DNA from: Punica granatum
Taxonomy: Eukaryota > Streptophyta > Magnoliopsida > Myrtales > Lythraceae
NCBI RefSeq assembly: GCF_007655135.1
Contig: NC_045128.1
Coordinates: 25,080,811-25,144,810, forward strand
DNA: 64,000 nt
Reading direction: 5' to 3'
Below the pieces are notes generated by a model. The model saw only the letters and a program-made list of their open reading frames with translations. It did no database searches and was not told the origin of the DNA. The number at the start of each line of letters is the position of its first letter. The stretch's first letter is position 1. This document shows, one piece after another, positions 1 through 11,745 of the stretch. The translations under genes were made by a program, and so were the position numbers.

Positions 1-1122
1 GATCCACGTAGAAAAAGGAGATTCACAGGAAAACCGGATTTTCTAAACAATCAAACATGACTATCTACTGAACATAAGGACTACTGATACAAAATTTGTG
101 TAATGAAATTTTGTAAAGCTGCTTCACCAGATAACTGTAGAGAAAGTTCTTTACGCTTAAAACAAGATTTTTCTCATGTAAAATTATATCTGCAGTGAAA
201 GGCCTAATTTGAAGGTTCCATATCTCAAAATTACATTCTGTGCCACTACAACATTTCTAAGACAGGGTACCAACAAAGTGTAACCTTTGTCAGAACTCAG
301 AAGAACAAGGGGAATTTTTCCATGAGGTTGAAGAACCTGCTTGGGTTGGTACCATAGCTGGAACATGAAAAACAGCGTCAACTAAGCTTGATAAACATAG
401 GTGGGTAAGATGTTCAAAGTAGTAGTGCAAGTCTATTAGTTCAGCAAGGCAAGATATTCCCCGCTTCTGTTTTTGCAAGAATTTGAAAGGAGGCCCATTA
501 ACTATAGGATATTAAGTGGGTAAGATGTTCAAAGTAGAAGTACAGTCTATTAGTTCAGCAAAGCAAAATATTCCCTGTCTTCTGTTTTGGCAAGAATTTG
601 GAAGGAGGCCCATTAACTACAGGATATTTGGAAAACAAAGAAATAATCCCCGGTAGGTGCCACCAAATTTGAAGAACACCAACTTAAGTTATCGTTCCAA
701 AACCCATGCTGGACGTATGATGGCTACAACTCCAAAACCATTCACACTGACACAAGATATCTTTACCAGAAATCTTGGGCATATTTATTTTATCTACTTT
801 CTCTCTCATTTTTTTGGATGACTATCTTTTACACATTAAACACCGTCAAAATTATTAAGTGGTTTACAAAAGGCACCGAGTCCAATTAAATTGGTGACTA
901 CCTCCCACAGACAGTCTAAACATTTCTAAGATTTCAACCCAGAGAATGGAAAATCTTCTAAGTTTCAGCAACTCTATAGCTATAGCAATATCATTACAAA
1001 CAAAAGATTTACAGCAACGTCATCACCAGCCACCAGACAAAAAGAAAATAAAAAAATAAGAAGTTTGAGTTGAATGAGCTAAACAATTAATGAAAGGGAA
1101 GATAGGCCCCCCAATTGGTTGC
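1..1122. other. No assignable gene; downstream side of INT1 fragment
   Basis: This AT-rich stretch lies downstream of the transporter exons in their direction of transcription. I looked on the minus strand for the next transporter exon, which should encode the PGTWRWMLG-type motif, and did not find it. Short open stretches exist (for example 184-381 and 290-478, minus) but I recognise no family. It contains the 115-bp tandem duplication listed separately. Confidence 0.4.
401..629. repeat. Two-copy tandem duplication, 115-bp period
   Basis: The segment beginning GTGGGTAAGATGTTCAAAGT at 401 recurs at 516. Both copies continue through a shared GGAGGCCCATTAACTA stretch to an AGGATATT end. The copies differ by scattered substitutions and small indels, so the duplication is not very recent. 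On the minus strand each copy has a short open stretch (VNGPP-KFL-KQK-like), but copy 2 is frameshifted relative to copy 1, so no coding claim is made. Confidence 0.8.
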
Positions 1123-1219
1123 TCATGTTTTACGGACATAAAGAGGGAGAGCAACCTCAGATTCTCCAGATTCTATCTTGATATTGATCCTCAAAACTGC
1201 ACGAAGAGAACCTCTCATG
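1123..1219 (-). other. Possible terminal coding exon of unidentified gene
   Basis: On the minus strand a good 3' splice site (TTATGCTTTTACAG) is followed at 1219 by an open frame that ends in TGA at 1125-1123. Read from the ATG at 1218 it gives 31 residues ending in ALPLYVRKT. The acceptor, the even codon composition and the clean stop suggest a real last exon, but I do not recognise the protein. It lies in the same orientation downstream of the INT1 exons. It could be an alternative 3' end of that transcript, a fragment of another gene, or chance. Confidence 0.3.
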
Positions 1220-1670
1220 CTGTAAAAGCATAAATAAGATGAATATATCCAGTACAGGCATTGTAACACTAACAATGATCATGTCAGAAGAAGAAAGCTA
1301 TCACTATCCCCAAAACTGCGGGACCAGAAATACATCTTCAAAATGAAGCTCTTAAAATGCTTTAAATCAACATGAAAATGCACAGGCTGGGTTGGAATAG
1401 AGAACAACCCATTAGGCAACAATCTCAACTAACTGTTTTATCAATATTAGAGAGAGTAAATAATGTATTGAATGGAATTCGTCACCAGGTTATATGAGGT
1501 CAAATCGAATACGACTGAATTTGAAAATAAAATATTTAACAACAGTTAGCCCATTTCTGTTTGTTTTATCCAATACAGACCAAAGGCATCTGAAGCGTGA
1601 TATCAATCAAGAATTAGTACAAAAGAATTACTTAAAGCAGCAAAAGACCGAATGACTGGATAAGCCTGAC

Positions 1671-3091
1671 CTCTGTGAAAGCAAGGTTTATGAGGTAGGA
1701 AAGAAACTGTCCGCCAGTTATCATTAGCACGTTAGTGCTCACAAGTGCTCCCCTCACTTCTGAAGGTGACGCTTCGGCAATATATACAGGAGCAGTTACA
1801 GATGCCACCCCAACTCCGAGACCCACTAGAAGCCGACCCAAAATAAGCACATAAGGATCAGGAGCAGCAGCCATAACAACAGCTCCTACAGCGAAAACCA
1901 CATCAGAAACAAGGGTGGCTTTCTTACGACCGTGAGCATCATTTATCCAACCCCCTGAGGCAGCTCCAATAATTGCCCCAACCAATGCCATGCTAACAAT
2001 TGTTTCCTGGCCACATTCACCACATCAATTAGAACTTGTGACTTTTATTTGGGAGTCTGATAGGTTGGAATTGTTAAGAACTTCAGAAAAATAAAAATTT
2101 TATCAATTACTTTATAAAGTAAAAGAAGAAGACAGATCAATCCCCAGGACGTAAAGAATGCAGAGATGTCTCCTTATAGCTGATTCAATGAACATATGTT
2201 GATTTGCTTGGTTGATTAAGTGACTTATCACTAAATACATCTTCATACATCGACAAGTCGTAAAAAGATAAAAAACTGATAATATTTTTTTAAATCAAAC
2301 AGACTCCTCACAAAGTACCAGCTAGAATCCCGATAATGTATAAAGGGCTGCTCTAACCTTCTTACCTGCAAAAAGCTACTGCGATTGACTGCCTCAAAAT
2401 CATCTTTAATGTACAGAAGGGCACCTGATATAACACCTGCAATGAAAGAGCACTCAAATCAAGAATGGAAACACAAGGGAGATGACTTTTTTGTCGGTGG
2501 GCAAGGGAGAAGACCCTTTAAGCTTTGCAACTTCAAAGTAGACATAATGTACTAAGTTTTCAACAACGCACCCCTTCTCCAGGAAAGCCTTTTGGGCAAA
2601 AATTTTAATCAATATGCAATTCCATAGAAGTAGGTAAAATCAGTTGATTTTTGACATGCGACTAACCACAGGGAGAGGTACAAACACCAGGAATTGGGCA
2701 TCTGAACTCGCACACGACTCAGCATCTTAGTTCTTCACAAAGACAAAATATCCCCATGATATTGATGCCGCAAATGCATGTTTCTATTATTATTAACTTT
2801 ACTCTGGAAACTACGAGTTCTTCACACAAATTCATTCATTGTGGTTCAAGCGAAAATGAATTTGCAGTGAATCAAAACTACGTAACAGTCTAACACAAAT
2901 ATCTTTGAAGGAAGAAGGCCAACTTCGCATTTGGCAAATCCAAGTTTACCTGTATCATAGCCAAAAAGCAGTCCACCAATCCCTGCAACCACGGTTAGTC
3001 CAAGCACATACGGTTTGCCAAAATATGACATTTTCCTCTCTGGGTACAAATCCAAGTACCCAGAGCTTCCAGGCATCGATCCTAACGTCAT
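1671..3091 (-). CDS. INT1: Inositol transporter INT1-like, first three coding exons
   Basis: Major facilitator sugar/inositol:H+ symporter; plant INT1 proteins export myo-inositol from the vacuole (family knowledge). Exon 1 is 3091-2950 ([22 protein letters not shown], then TM1 with [10 protein letters not shown]). Exon 2 is 2436-2366 ([16 protein letters not shown]...FLQ). Exon 3 is 2006 to about 1671 ([28 protein letters not shown], the [29 protein letters not shown] signature, [10 protein letters not shown]). The GYDTG codon spans the exon 1/2 junction and joins in frame; donors and acceptors are GT/AG. The exon 3 donor, GTCAGG, is a weak match. About 180 of roughly 500 family residues are present. 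The remaining exons are not seen down to position 1, so the gene either continues beyond the window through a long intron or is broken. Confidence 0.88.
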
Positions 3092-3650
3092 TTTCCCTGA
3101 CCAAAAGTTTCCCTTCTTCCTTTAAATTGTTGCTTCTCGCAATGATGTCAACCCGAATGATAAACGAAGAGCTCAAATTTCCACAGGAAAGCAATCAACT
3201 TGCGGCTGACATTTTCTCGATCAAGATAGATTTCTTAGAAAACCAATTCGAGTTACTCGTTCAAGTTCAAACAAAAAAGTCCCCTCAAGACAGAGCCAAG
3301 CGGCTGAAATCGACCAACTTCGGTTTGCAGAGTCTATCAACAAGCCACCAATCAGAAGAAACTCCGGCCCGCAACCGAGTTCCACGAAACCCAACTCGAT
3401 TTAGGTAAGACTTGGCGAACAAACCGACAGGCTCCAGAAAAACCCAAAGAGGAATTCGGATTTGAGAGGGTCCGACCACGGGGAACAGACTAAGAAACAA
3501 GACAAGGAAAGGCGATTGTCCCCAGCAGAATTTTACAACTCAATCGACAGCTCACACCTAACTCTTAACAAATAACAACTCCATGTTCATCCGATGAAGG
3601 CCTGCCTCCTCAAAACTGGGAGGCAGAGGCCCTAAACATTCGGAATTCAA

Positions 3651-3660
3651 GCATATATAA
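3651..3660 (-). promoter_or_regulatory. Candidate TATA box of INT1-like gene
   Basis: On the minus strand TTATATATGC lies about 560 bases upstream of the transporter ATG. It is the best TATA-like match in an otherwise mixed-composition upstream region. It would place the transcript start near 3620-3630 and leave a 5'UTR of roughly 530 bases, possibly with an intron. Position and motif only. Confidence 0.35.
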
Positions 3661-5300
3661 CAGAAACCTATTGAGAAAAGATTCCTCCTTTCTGGCAGTT
3701 GACAGCGGAGATGAATGATCAGGGCATGTAGAGCTTTCTGGGTCCTTTTCCGGGTTGGACGTTATCCACCTTCTCGCCGGGAAAATCGGGGGGAAGGAGG
3801 AAGAAATGGGCGAGATCCTCCTTCAAGAAAAGAGACAGGAGAAGAATGAAAGGGGACAGTGGTTTATCAACGAATTACGACACGGTACTATATTAGAAAA
3901 CGGTTGCCAACCTTAAGAGGGGCAATTTCAATTCAGTCCCTGAACTTTTTGCTTTTCCTTCGACGTTCTCGTTAGTGCACTTGACTCTTTCTTTTATCTG
4001 CATCATCCGATCTCTAAAAGTCTTATCGGTCCTGATCAATTTAAGTTCGAGCCGAATCGGCTTATTAAGAGATGAAACTCTCCTAGTTGCGTTTGAGTCT
4101 TTTATTTTAAGCGGTTATCAATAATAATTCAAGGATCGATATCAATTTAAATTTATAGGACGGTTAAAAAGGATCAAGTAATGATTAATCTAAATGATCT
4201 TAGAAACTTATGTTATACAATGATACGTTCAAAATTGGGTATAAAATGTGACTCCATGTTTCATCAAATTACAAATTCTATAGCACCACAGGCCTCATAA
4301 ATCTCTATTTCTGATCCAAAATTATAATAATAAAGACATTACAAAGGCCTAATATAGTTGATAAATTACGCTCTATAAGGGTGGACCTTATCTGCAGTGT
4401 AAGGTTTTAAAATTTACTAAATTATATCTCGTGATTAAGATTAAGTCAATGCCTGAACAAGAAACAATTTTAGTCAATATACTTAGATCACTTTATACAC
4501 AAAAAAAAAGATATATTATAAGTAGAAAAATCGGGTCTTAGTAGCGAGTTTAGGTTGGTCGGCCTAAAGTCGTGAAAATGTGTTGCCTATACATTGAATT
4601 TGACGATACGTGGTTTTTGATGATTATAGGATGGGAAATCTCGGACTTTTCACATAATATGGAACAAAGTTAATGGTAAGGGAAATGAGGCATAGTGACA
4701 CATTTATCTCAATCAAGAAGTGATTATTCAAAATTAACTTATTGTTAGTTTGATGCCCTATTTATTTCCAAGTTATTCATAGGCTACTCTATCAGGACTG
4801 TTTCTTAATTTTAGGACCCTATCCGATAACAATTGAGTACCCTAAGCCTATATTATATTGGCAACTTGGTGGCTTCTCTTTATTAAATGATAAATGAATA
4901 GGGAATATATGTAGAAATAAAAGAGTCGACTAGCATTGTTGGTCAATGAGTCAACTTTAGTTCTTATATTATATAAAAAAGAAGACGAGAATTTTCTGTT
5001 AATGATGGGCGATCGTCCAAAAGTTCCAACCTGTAATTCGAGATAAGACCTATGCACGTGTTCACTCCCACAAGTGCCAAAGTCTAGCTCTCGTCCGAGC
5101 CCACTCATGCCCTCCGAGCGGCGGCCAGAATGATTTCATAAACTACTGGGGGAGCTGAAGATGAAGAGAGAACGGGGACTAGATTTAGATTATCAAAACA
5201 ATTTGATTGAGAGGCGAGGGGGGCGGCGCTGGCTTCTGAAGGGGAAGCGACGATCAGCACACCAAATGAGTTGTTCCCATGAACCTGACCCCACATTATA
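3661..5300. other. Intergenic; no gene recognised
   Basis: AT-rich DNA upstream of the transporter. A more GC-rich island at about 5020-5300 is open on both strands for some 60-85 codons, but neither translation matches a family I know. No tRNA, rRNA or clear transposon boundary was seen. Confidence 0.4.
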
Positions 5301-5570
5301 TGATTATTATAGTGTGTTTAGTTTTAGAGATGAGTGTGTTTAGTTTTAGAGATGAGTTGAGTTGAATTTTGATTTTAATTGATTTGTAATGATTGTGATG
5401 TTGAATTATTAAAAAAAATGTGAAAAAGTAATAAATAATTGAAAACAAGTAATGATTGTATTATTAAATTATAGAAAAAGTAATAAATAATTAAGAGAAT
5501 TTATTATTAAAAATTGAATTAAATTATTAAAAAATAAAATAAAAATAAAAAAGTAATAATTGTGTTTTTT
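5301..5570. repeat. AT-rich repeat with short internal duplications
   Basis: GTGTGTTTAGTTTTAGAGAT occurs twice in tandem (about 5311-5357). The 18-mer AAAAAGTAATAAATAATT occurs twice about 53 bases apart (near 5424 and 5475). The style resembles a degraded nonautonomous element, but I could not find terminal inverted repeats or target duplications. Confidence 0.4.
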
Positions 5571-5585
5571 TTGTATTGTTAATTC

Positions 5586-5768
5586 TTAGTTGTAGCCACC
5601 CGTACTTGCTGACCTGGAGTTCGGATAATTTGCAATAGACAAATCCCGTGAAAATGGCCCCCACCCTGTGCTCGAGGATACAGATGAACGTACCCTACTC
5701 GCCCTCTGAGCCTCTAGTATTAGGTGAATGATCGGGATGATTGGGACCTGGGGGACAGGTTTCGGCAA
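5586..5768 (-). other. Possible gene fragment, unidentified
   Basis: A 60-codon open stretch on the minus strand ends in ...SIANYPNSRSASTGGYN and a TAA. It is more GC-rich than its AT-rich flanks and has a balanced, Ser-rich C-terminus-like composition. This would fit a captured or stranded terminal exon. No family is recognised, no upstream exon was found, and chance remains possible. Confidence 0.2.
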
Positions 5769-5953
5769 GAGGAAGAATATGACAATAATTTTGGTTAAAC
5801 AATATATATATCGATAAGTATTGAAAATTTAAATTTGGGTCCTGCTTTGGTTTTATCAATCATATATATATATATATATAAAATATTAAAATTTTAATAT
5901 GATTCTGTGTCACTATGATATGTTTAATATTTTAGTTCAAATATTTACAATCC

Positions 5954-6197
5954 GTTTGATTTCAGAGTTAAAGTTTTGAATTTGTAACTGTGATTTTGAT
6001 TGTGGAAAATGACAAATAAAAATTAGCCGTTGTGAACCTCACCTGTTTTGATTGTGTAGATAATTAATTATAATGAGATTGTATGTTTTATAATTTATGG
6101 GGCCCATCTGTTTGACTTGGGAATAGTGTGTTTCGTTGTGTAATGTGTTAAGTTAAAGTTAAAATTAAAATTTTGAAATTGAACTTTGAAATCAAAC
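5954..6197. mobile_element. MITE, copy A of three-copy family
   Basis: The element starts GTTTGATTTCAGAGTTAAAG and ends AACTTTGAAATCAAAC, an imperfect terminal inverted repeat. Internal blocks GATTTTGATTGTGGAAAA, TTTGACTTGGGAA and TGTGTTAAGTTAAAGTTAAA are shared with copy B (11526-11745). It is noncoding and about 244 bp long. Target duplication is not clear. Family assignment (hAT- or PIF-like) is not possible by eye. Confidence 0.65.
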
Positions 6198-6969
6198 AAG
6201 TTATTAGTGTTTTAATTAAAGTGCTTAGTACTTTTACCATTTTTGATGAATTATAGAAAATAATAAACACTTTAATCAAATGTAAAATACTTAAGTTGAA
6301 AGCAGAAGTAAAAAAACTTGTAGTAATCACGATTACTAAAAATACTAAACATTTGAACTAAAGTATTAAATACTTGAACTGAAAGTACTAAACGTATCAC
6401 GATGAAACAGAGTCATGTTAGCAAAACCCTTATGAAGTAATGTTTCACCAATATGTATATATATATATATATATAAATAAAGTAATGTTTGATTTATGAT
6501 GTTAGTCCCTCACCTAGTCAGTCATCCAAGTTGCGACATATGTAAATCCAAGTGTATAAATTTGTAAAAAAAAAAAAAGAAGATTCATTTGAATAAATCC
6601 TCTTCCTTCTATTCGGCACATGCCAAATGTGTCTCTCTAGGATTATGCTCCTACTTTCTGTGATAATTATACGTTAAATATTCTAACAAAATGCGGGATG
6701 TTGGGATCTAAACCAACCGATTTCCCAATGGAGTAGCAACTTCGTTTATCTTCCGACTCAAGTTCTCCAATCTCTGATCTAGAGTAGTGTTGACGCTTGG
6801 TCTGTTGATTAATCTATTTGATGATAACCTGACCAGAGTTGTGCTACTCAGTTCATATCTTATTTCAGTTCATGCAGGATCCGCGACAACGACATTGGGA
6901 TGCAGCAATAAGGGTATTTTGATACCTCAAGAATACTCACGGTCAATGCATTTACTAAAGCCTTCTTCA
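6198..6969. other. Intergenic with AT microsatellite
   Basis: AT-rich; carries an (AT)n run at about 6451-6474 and an A-run near 6567. The part from about 6780 to 6969 may be a more degraded extension of the copia relic that follows, but no motif could be fixed. Confidence 0.4.
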
Positions 6970-7432
6970 CTCCAGCTCGTGCTTACTGTGATTCAGATTG
7001 GGCGAGTTGTCCAATGATTCGTCGCTCCTTGACAGGTTGCTTTATCACTTTGGGTGGTTGCCCTATTTTTTGGAGAGCGAAGAAGCAAACGAACATCTCT
7101 AGATTATCAGCTGAGGCGAAATATAAATCGATGGCATCGACCAGTGAGTTATTATGGTTGAGAAATCTGCTTAATTCGCTACATTCATCATTTGGAGCTT
7201 GTGAGTTATATTATGACAACACTCCATATCGCAACGAATTTGGTGTTCCATGAGCGCACTAAGCATATTGAGATCGAATGTCATTTTATTTAGGAGCACT
7301 TGCAGTCCAGATCCATTATGTGCCTACTCAATTACCGTTGGCAGAAATATTCACCAAGGCACTTGGCAAGGATCGATTTCAATTTCTCCTTCGCAAGTTG
7401 GGCGTTCACGACCTTCACGCTCCAAATTGAGG
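6970..7432 (+). pseudogene. Ty1/copia pol relic: RNase H and 3' end
   Basis: Degraded C-terminal part of a copia polyprotein. Readable pieces in changing frames are an AYCDSDWASC-like RNase H start, RRSLTGCFITLGGCPIFWRAKKQ, LSAEAKYKSMASTSELLWL, then HERTKHIEIECHFI and PLAEIFTKALGKDRFQFLL. These are the standard consecutive copia RNase H and tail motifs (DADWAG, SGYC, SxEAEY, RTKHIDIRYHF, DIFTKAL). It ends at a GGGGAG tract around 7430, a plausible polypurine tract. Frameshifts and stops make it nonfunctional. Everything upstream of the RNase H is missing. Confidence 0.8.
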
Positions 7433-7656
7433 GGAGTATTAAGGGAACAAACATCCCTGATTTGTCATTATCGGATGTATTGATCGAGATCTTCTCTTTA
7501 GCTGTACATATTATTTCGTTGCGTTCATATTAATTCCTTTCCTACTATGTATTCTTTTCCTTTTTTCTCTCTTGCTATCGATGTATATACATGGTTCCTT
7601 GTACAATTGAGAGGTTGAGACAATGAATGTGAATTATTTAGTCTCCAAATTTTATA
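7433..7656 (+). mobile_element. Candidate degraded copia LTR
   Basis: These about 220 bp lie exactly between the purine tract closing the copia pol relic and a tRNA-Met-type primer site. That is where an LTR would be expected on both counts. The termini are not clean TG...CA and no second copy was found, so the LTR call rests on position. Confidence 0.4.
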
Positions 7657-7668
7657 TGGTATCAGAGC
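7657..7668 (+). other. Copia primer-binding site (initiator tRNA-Met type)
   Basis: TGGTATCAGAGC is the standard plant copia primer-binding site complementary to the 3' end of initiator tRNA-Met. It follows, rather than precedes, copia coding sequence here, implying that the adjacent LTR is the 5' LTR of a second, mostly lost element. Confidence 0.75.
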
Positions 7669-8879
7669 AGGTTAGGCTTCTGCGTGCATGTATAGGAACT
7701 CACACCACGTTAGGCCAAAATGTGGAACTTGTGGCCAATGAAGTCCGAGTCCGAAAGTTGAAGCCCAACTTGTAGTTGGTTTGACCCCCCTCGCCCGAAT
7801 GTGGAAGCGGAAGCCCTCCTTCAGATTGTTAAAGCCCGAGTCGGGAAGAGAAGAGATTCCGGCTCAAGGTAAGTTGTTGAGGGCGGGTATTTAAGTGTTC
7901 ACGTGGCACGTGTAGGTAAATGTTGAAAAAGACCACACAATGCCACGTGAGGGTGGGTGTTGAGAGAGATTGTCCCACATGAAAAAATTAAAAAGAAATC
8001 CATGATTTTATAAGAGATTGGGTACCATAACATATTGGCTTGAGTTTTCAGATTGGAGATTGACCCAATAGCTTATATTTCCAATGGAATTTTACAAAAA
8101 TAAAGCGGGTGCTTTCATAGGTAATAAGGAAGAGTTTTTTATGCTTAGTTAGGGTTAAGAAATTCATCTATCAGTGAAGGGTGAAAGTTTTTGTTTGATT
8201 TAGTTTAAATTAGAGGGACCTTAGTGGAACAAAAAGAAAAAAAGATGGCGAGAGGTGGAAAGAAGATCGAAGGATAGATTGAAGGATTTGCTTATTCAGA
8301 CGAAATATTTATATGTTCACGGACATTTATATATTTACTGTAAATACTCATATTATATACACTAATAAAATTTTCAGAATGAATAACGAAAAATTATAAA
8401 GGGCATTTGTATAAAGTAATAGCGTAAGAGTTAAAATTTGTCTGAATTCATTAATAAAACAATGGGTTAAAATTAAGTTAGTCTAGTCGCATCGAGTAAA
8501 TTCCAAATGCAGCCCATAATACATGAAAGGGAGTCAAACCGGTCTTCATATATTGAATTGAAAGGATAGAGATTAATAATTTTATAATAATATGTTTAGA
8601 TATATCATATGAGCAAAAAGGAAATTATAAAATCAAGAAACACTCTTTTGGGACATGTACTGTTACTATGGTTATATGTACTTTTACAATAAAAGATAAA
8701 AGGTCGGTTATGGATAATTATTTTCTTTGGGATGGAATGGTATAAGCGAGTTTTGTTAACTCTATGAAAATAAAGTTATTCGGTACTTTTCTCGGGTTTA
8801 TAAGAAGTTAGTTTGTCCAGTTTAGGTTAGTTTTAGTAGGTTTATAGTTTAATTTACATTCATTTGCACTTTGATAGGA
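7669..8879. other. Probable retroelement-derived DNA, no gene
   Basis: Begins with GC-richer sequence containing GTGGAAGCGGAAGCCCTCC and, near 7960, TTGAGAGAGATTGTCCCACAT. Phrases of this kind are typical of leader or LTR regions of plant retroelements (recalled impression, not checked). From about 8240 it becomes AT-rich without recognisable features. Confidence 0.35.
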
Positions 8880-10320
8880 TTTTAGAGTATTAAGTGGTTT
8901 TCGGTTTGTTTTTAGGTATTTTAGGACTTAGTTTATGAATCGAACTTTTGCAGTCCCTAAATTTTTTATTTCTTTGGACAGGTTAAATTGGATCTAAATT
9001 GGTGCAAATTGTATATGCTTTGAAAGATCATTGAGTTAAGAGCGCAATGGTTCAAACGGTTTGTCAATTGGAACTCGGACAAAGAAGATATGACCGAAAG
9101 AAGTTCAGCGAGCGACCTGATTTAGACAGCTCCAACCGCGAAAACGAAGGGCCACAACCCTCCAGATCTATTAAATCCGACCCTATAATGCTTTGTTCAA
9201 GATTTTTGTCTAGGATTCTAAGATGAGACTATTTTTGGGGAGATATTTAAAGTATTTTTAATTAGATGGTTAAAGTATTTTTGGAGATAGGAGAATCTAA
9301 TTAGGATGGTTAAAAATTAGGAAACTACACATCTTTTGGTCAAGGAGATCTTTAGAGATTTTGTTAGGGATTGTTTTCCACGTTTTTAACCTAAGAAATT
9401 AGGGCTCGACGTTCACTCGCGAAGAAAGGGAGAGGCTTGGGCTTGGGAGCAAGAAGAGGTGGAGATTGAGATCGTACGACCGTGGCTTTAGTTGGAGAAC
9501 CGGCTACATCATTCTTTCTCATTTCTCTCCCAATATTAGTTGTCATGTTTATATTTTCTTCTAGGGATTCAATGTTTATTGTCACGATCATGAATTAAAC
9601 TTCTTTTTATGGGGTTTCAATGGAATCTAGTACTTTTATATAGAATTGTGATTTCTCTTTTCTATGCCTATTGAATTCAATTGGATTGCTTATCTTATAT
9701 TTAATGCTTTCAATTGATTGGCCACCAGTTGAATTCATCGGGAAATCTAGATGAGCTCGGAGGATTCTAGGTTAAGCCGTGGATAGGATAGCCTAAGATT
9801 AGTTTGAGTTGGAAAACCGACTAATTCGTACGAGGGATAGGAATATACCCGAATGCCTTAGGTAGCTAATTAGGGTTGATGATTAATGGGTTCCCACTTA
9901 TTAATTGCCTAGGAATAGAGTAGTTAATTCGATACAAGGAATAGAAGTTTCTGCAGTGCTCAGAAGAAGCGTAAAAAGAATATATAATCCTAGATTAGTA
10001 ATTCTGGAATAATAGAGAGAGAATAATCGATTTTGTATAAGGTAATAGGGGAAACTGATAGTTCTAGATTGATATCCATTGATTTTACTTGTATTTACTT
10101 TGTTGCTTAAGTTTAATTTTTAGATTTAGTTTAATCCACTTGTCAAAAATTGATCGTCTGGATAAAACATAGTTGTGACAGTTTTGGTACTTAGTGAGGT
10201 CTAGATCAGTATCTGAGGGACGATATTCTTATTCATTCTATATTACTTGTTCGATAACGTGTACTTGTGTTGATCTATTTTTATCGCAACGAGTTTATTA
10301 AAATTTCTTTTGACCTTGCA
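8880..10320 (+). mobile_element. Probable gypsy-type LTR relic
   Basis: No coding. The region has a run of phrases characteristic of long LTR/leader regions of plant Ty3/gypsy elements: TTTATGAATCGAACTTTTGC, a GTAGCTAATTAGGGTTGATG...TTAATTGCCTAGGAATAGAG stretch, AATTCGATACAAGGAATAGA, and near 10170-10310 a GTACTTAGTGAGG...GAGGGACGATATTC...ATTACTTG...TACTTGTGTTGATC tail. Such tails usually lie just before a primer site. No second LTR or target duplication was found. Confidence 0.35.
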
Positions 10321-11525
10321 GTTCTTGAGGCATTTTAAAATTCAAAGTTGATGATGTAAGTCAGAGAATTATGTATACTAAGGTGATACATGGAGAAATG
10401 AAAAGTAATACTTAGAGGAACAAAGTTTATTCATGTAGAGGCAAAGTCTCCTCCCAATATATCATATTAATATTAGATAAGGGCGAATTCCAAAAGTAAA
10501 AAGATAACATGCATTTAATCTCGGGTTTCCTTTAAAATAATAAATGAAAGATTATTGTTGGGATCGGATTTTCGGCTTGACCCGGATAGGTCTATGGGAC
10601 CTGACGATGGTCCACTAATCTCGATAAAGCCCAATGAAGGTTAGCAGAGCTCGGCTCGCTAAATGCTACACAGGCTGGAGTCCATTAGGTAACATGGGCT
10701 AAAAAAAGCCGATTAGCGAAGCCAAACAGTGTAGAGCCAATTCCAACGAAGCTTATTGTAAGTACGAGTTACACGGGCTCAAGTATATCAGATGAAGCCC
10801 AATGATTGAATTGAGTGGATTACACATTTTCAAGTAGTCTTCGATCAATTACATATTAATCAATATTTGATTGATTGGTCTGAGGTTATCGACAAAAAAG
10901 ATTTGCCTAAATCACTTTGTTTTGTTTTGTCCAAGTTACTTCTCTTTTTGTCCAAGTTTCTTCTTGTTTTTTTTTGTCTAACTCACTTCCTTTTTTCATA
11001 GTGAATTTTGGGAATATCCCTATTCATAGGTTTGATATCCAGATCTATGAATGGAAAGGCTCTAATGATCAACTTTGCAATCAGTTGTTAGAATCGATAG
11101 GTCTAGTCAAGTAATCCCATATATCCTTCTTATTTTAAAGAAATATGATGACTAGGTAAATCTTGGAATATCTCTGAAGGTGATAATGTAATATATTTTA
11201 CAAGCCAAAAAGTTTCAATAGCCGGCAAGCTTCAATGAAGGAGATTTAGTGTGAATTCATCTTCGAAAGGAGCGATTTCCCCCGGTCGGTTAGGGAAACT
11301 CAAACAGAGAGCTTTTGGCCCTTTTTGAGTTCTAAAAAGGGTGGGTGACAATGCATACGAGGTTGAGTTACTGGGAGATTATGGGGTTTTAGCGACTTTT
11401 TAACGTTTCTGACTTATCACCATACATCGGAGAAGATGAGAAGTTTGACTTGAGGGCAAGTCCCTCCCAACTAGGAGAGAATTGATGGAGATCTGGTCCG
11501 AAGTTTGTCCCTTCAGAATTATGCA
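10321..11525. other. Intergenic; no gene recognised
   Basis: Mixed AT-rich DNA. The part at 10,555-10,830 is somewhat GC-richer and unplaced. No supported reading frame, RNA gene or element boundary. Confidence 0.4.
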
Positions 11526-11745
11526 TTTGGTTTCGGAGTTAAAGTAATTTTGATTTTGATTGTGGAAAAGGACAAATGAGATGAGATTATAAATTTGACT
11601 TGGGAAATGTGTGTTTTTGTTGTGTAGTGTGTTGAGTTAAAGTTAAAGTTAAAATTTTAGACTTGGAAAATGTGTATTTTTGTTGTGTAGTGTGTTGAGT
11701 TAAATTTAAAATTGAAATTTTTGTGATTTTAACTCTGAAACCAAA
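11526..11745. mobile_element. MITE, copy B of three-copy family
   Basis: Terminal inverted repeats TTTGGTTTCGGAGTT and AACTCTGAAACCAAA match at 14 of 15 positions. The interior carries a duplicated module, ACTTGGGAAATGTGTGTTT / ACTTGGAAAATGTGTATTT followed by TTGTTGTGTAGTGTGTTGAG, about 70 bases apart. It shares its central blocks with copy A and its termini with copy C. Noncoding. Confidence 0.75.

Noticed and set aside
2905..3408. 167-codon plus-strand frame
   Set aside because: Antisense to exon 1 and the upstream region of the INT1-like gene, which has clear family motifs on the other strand.
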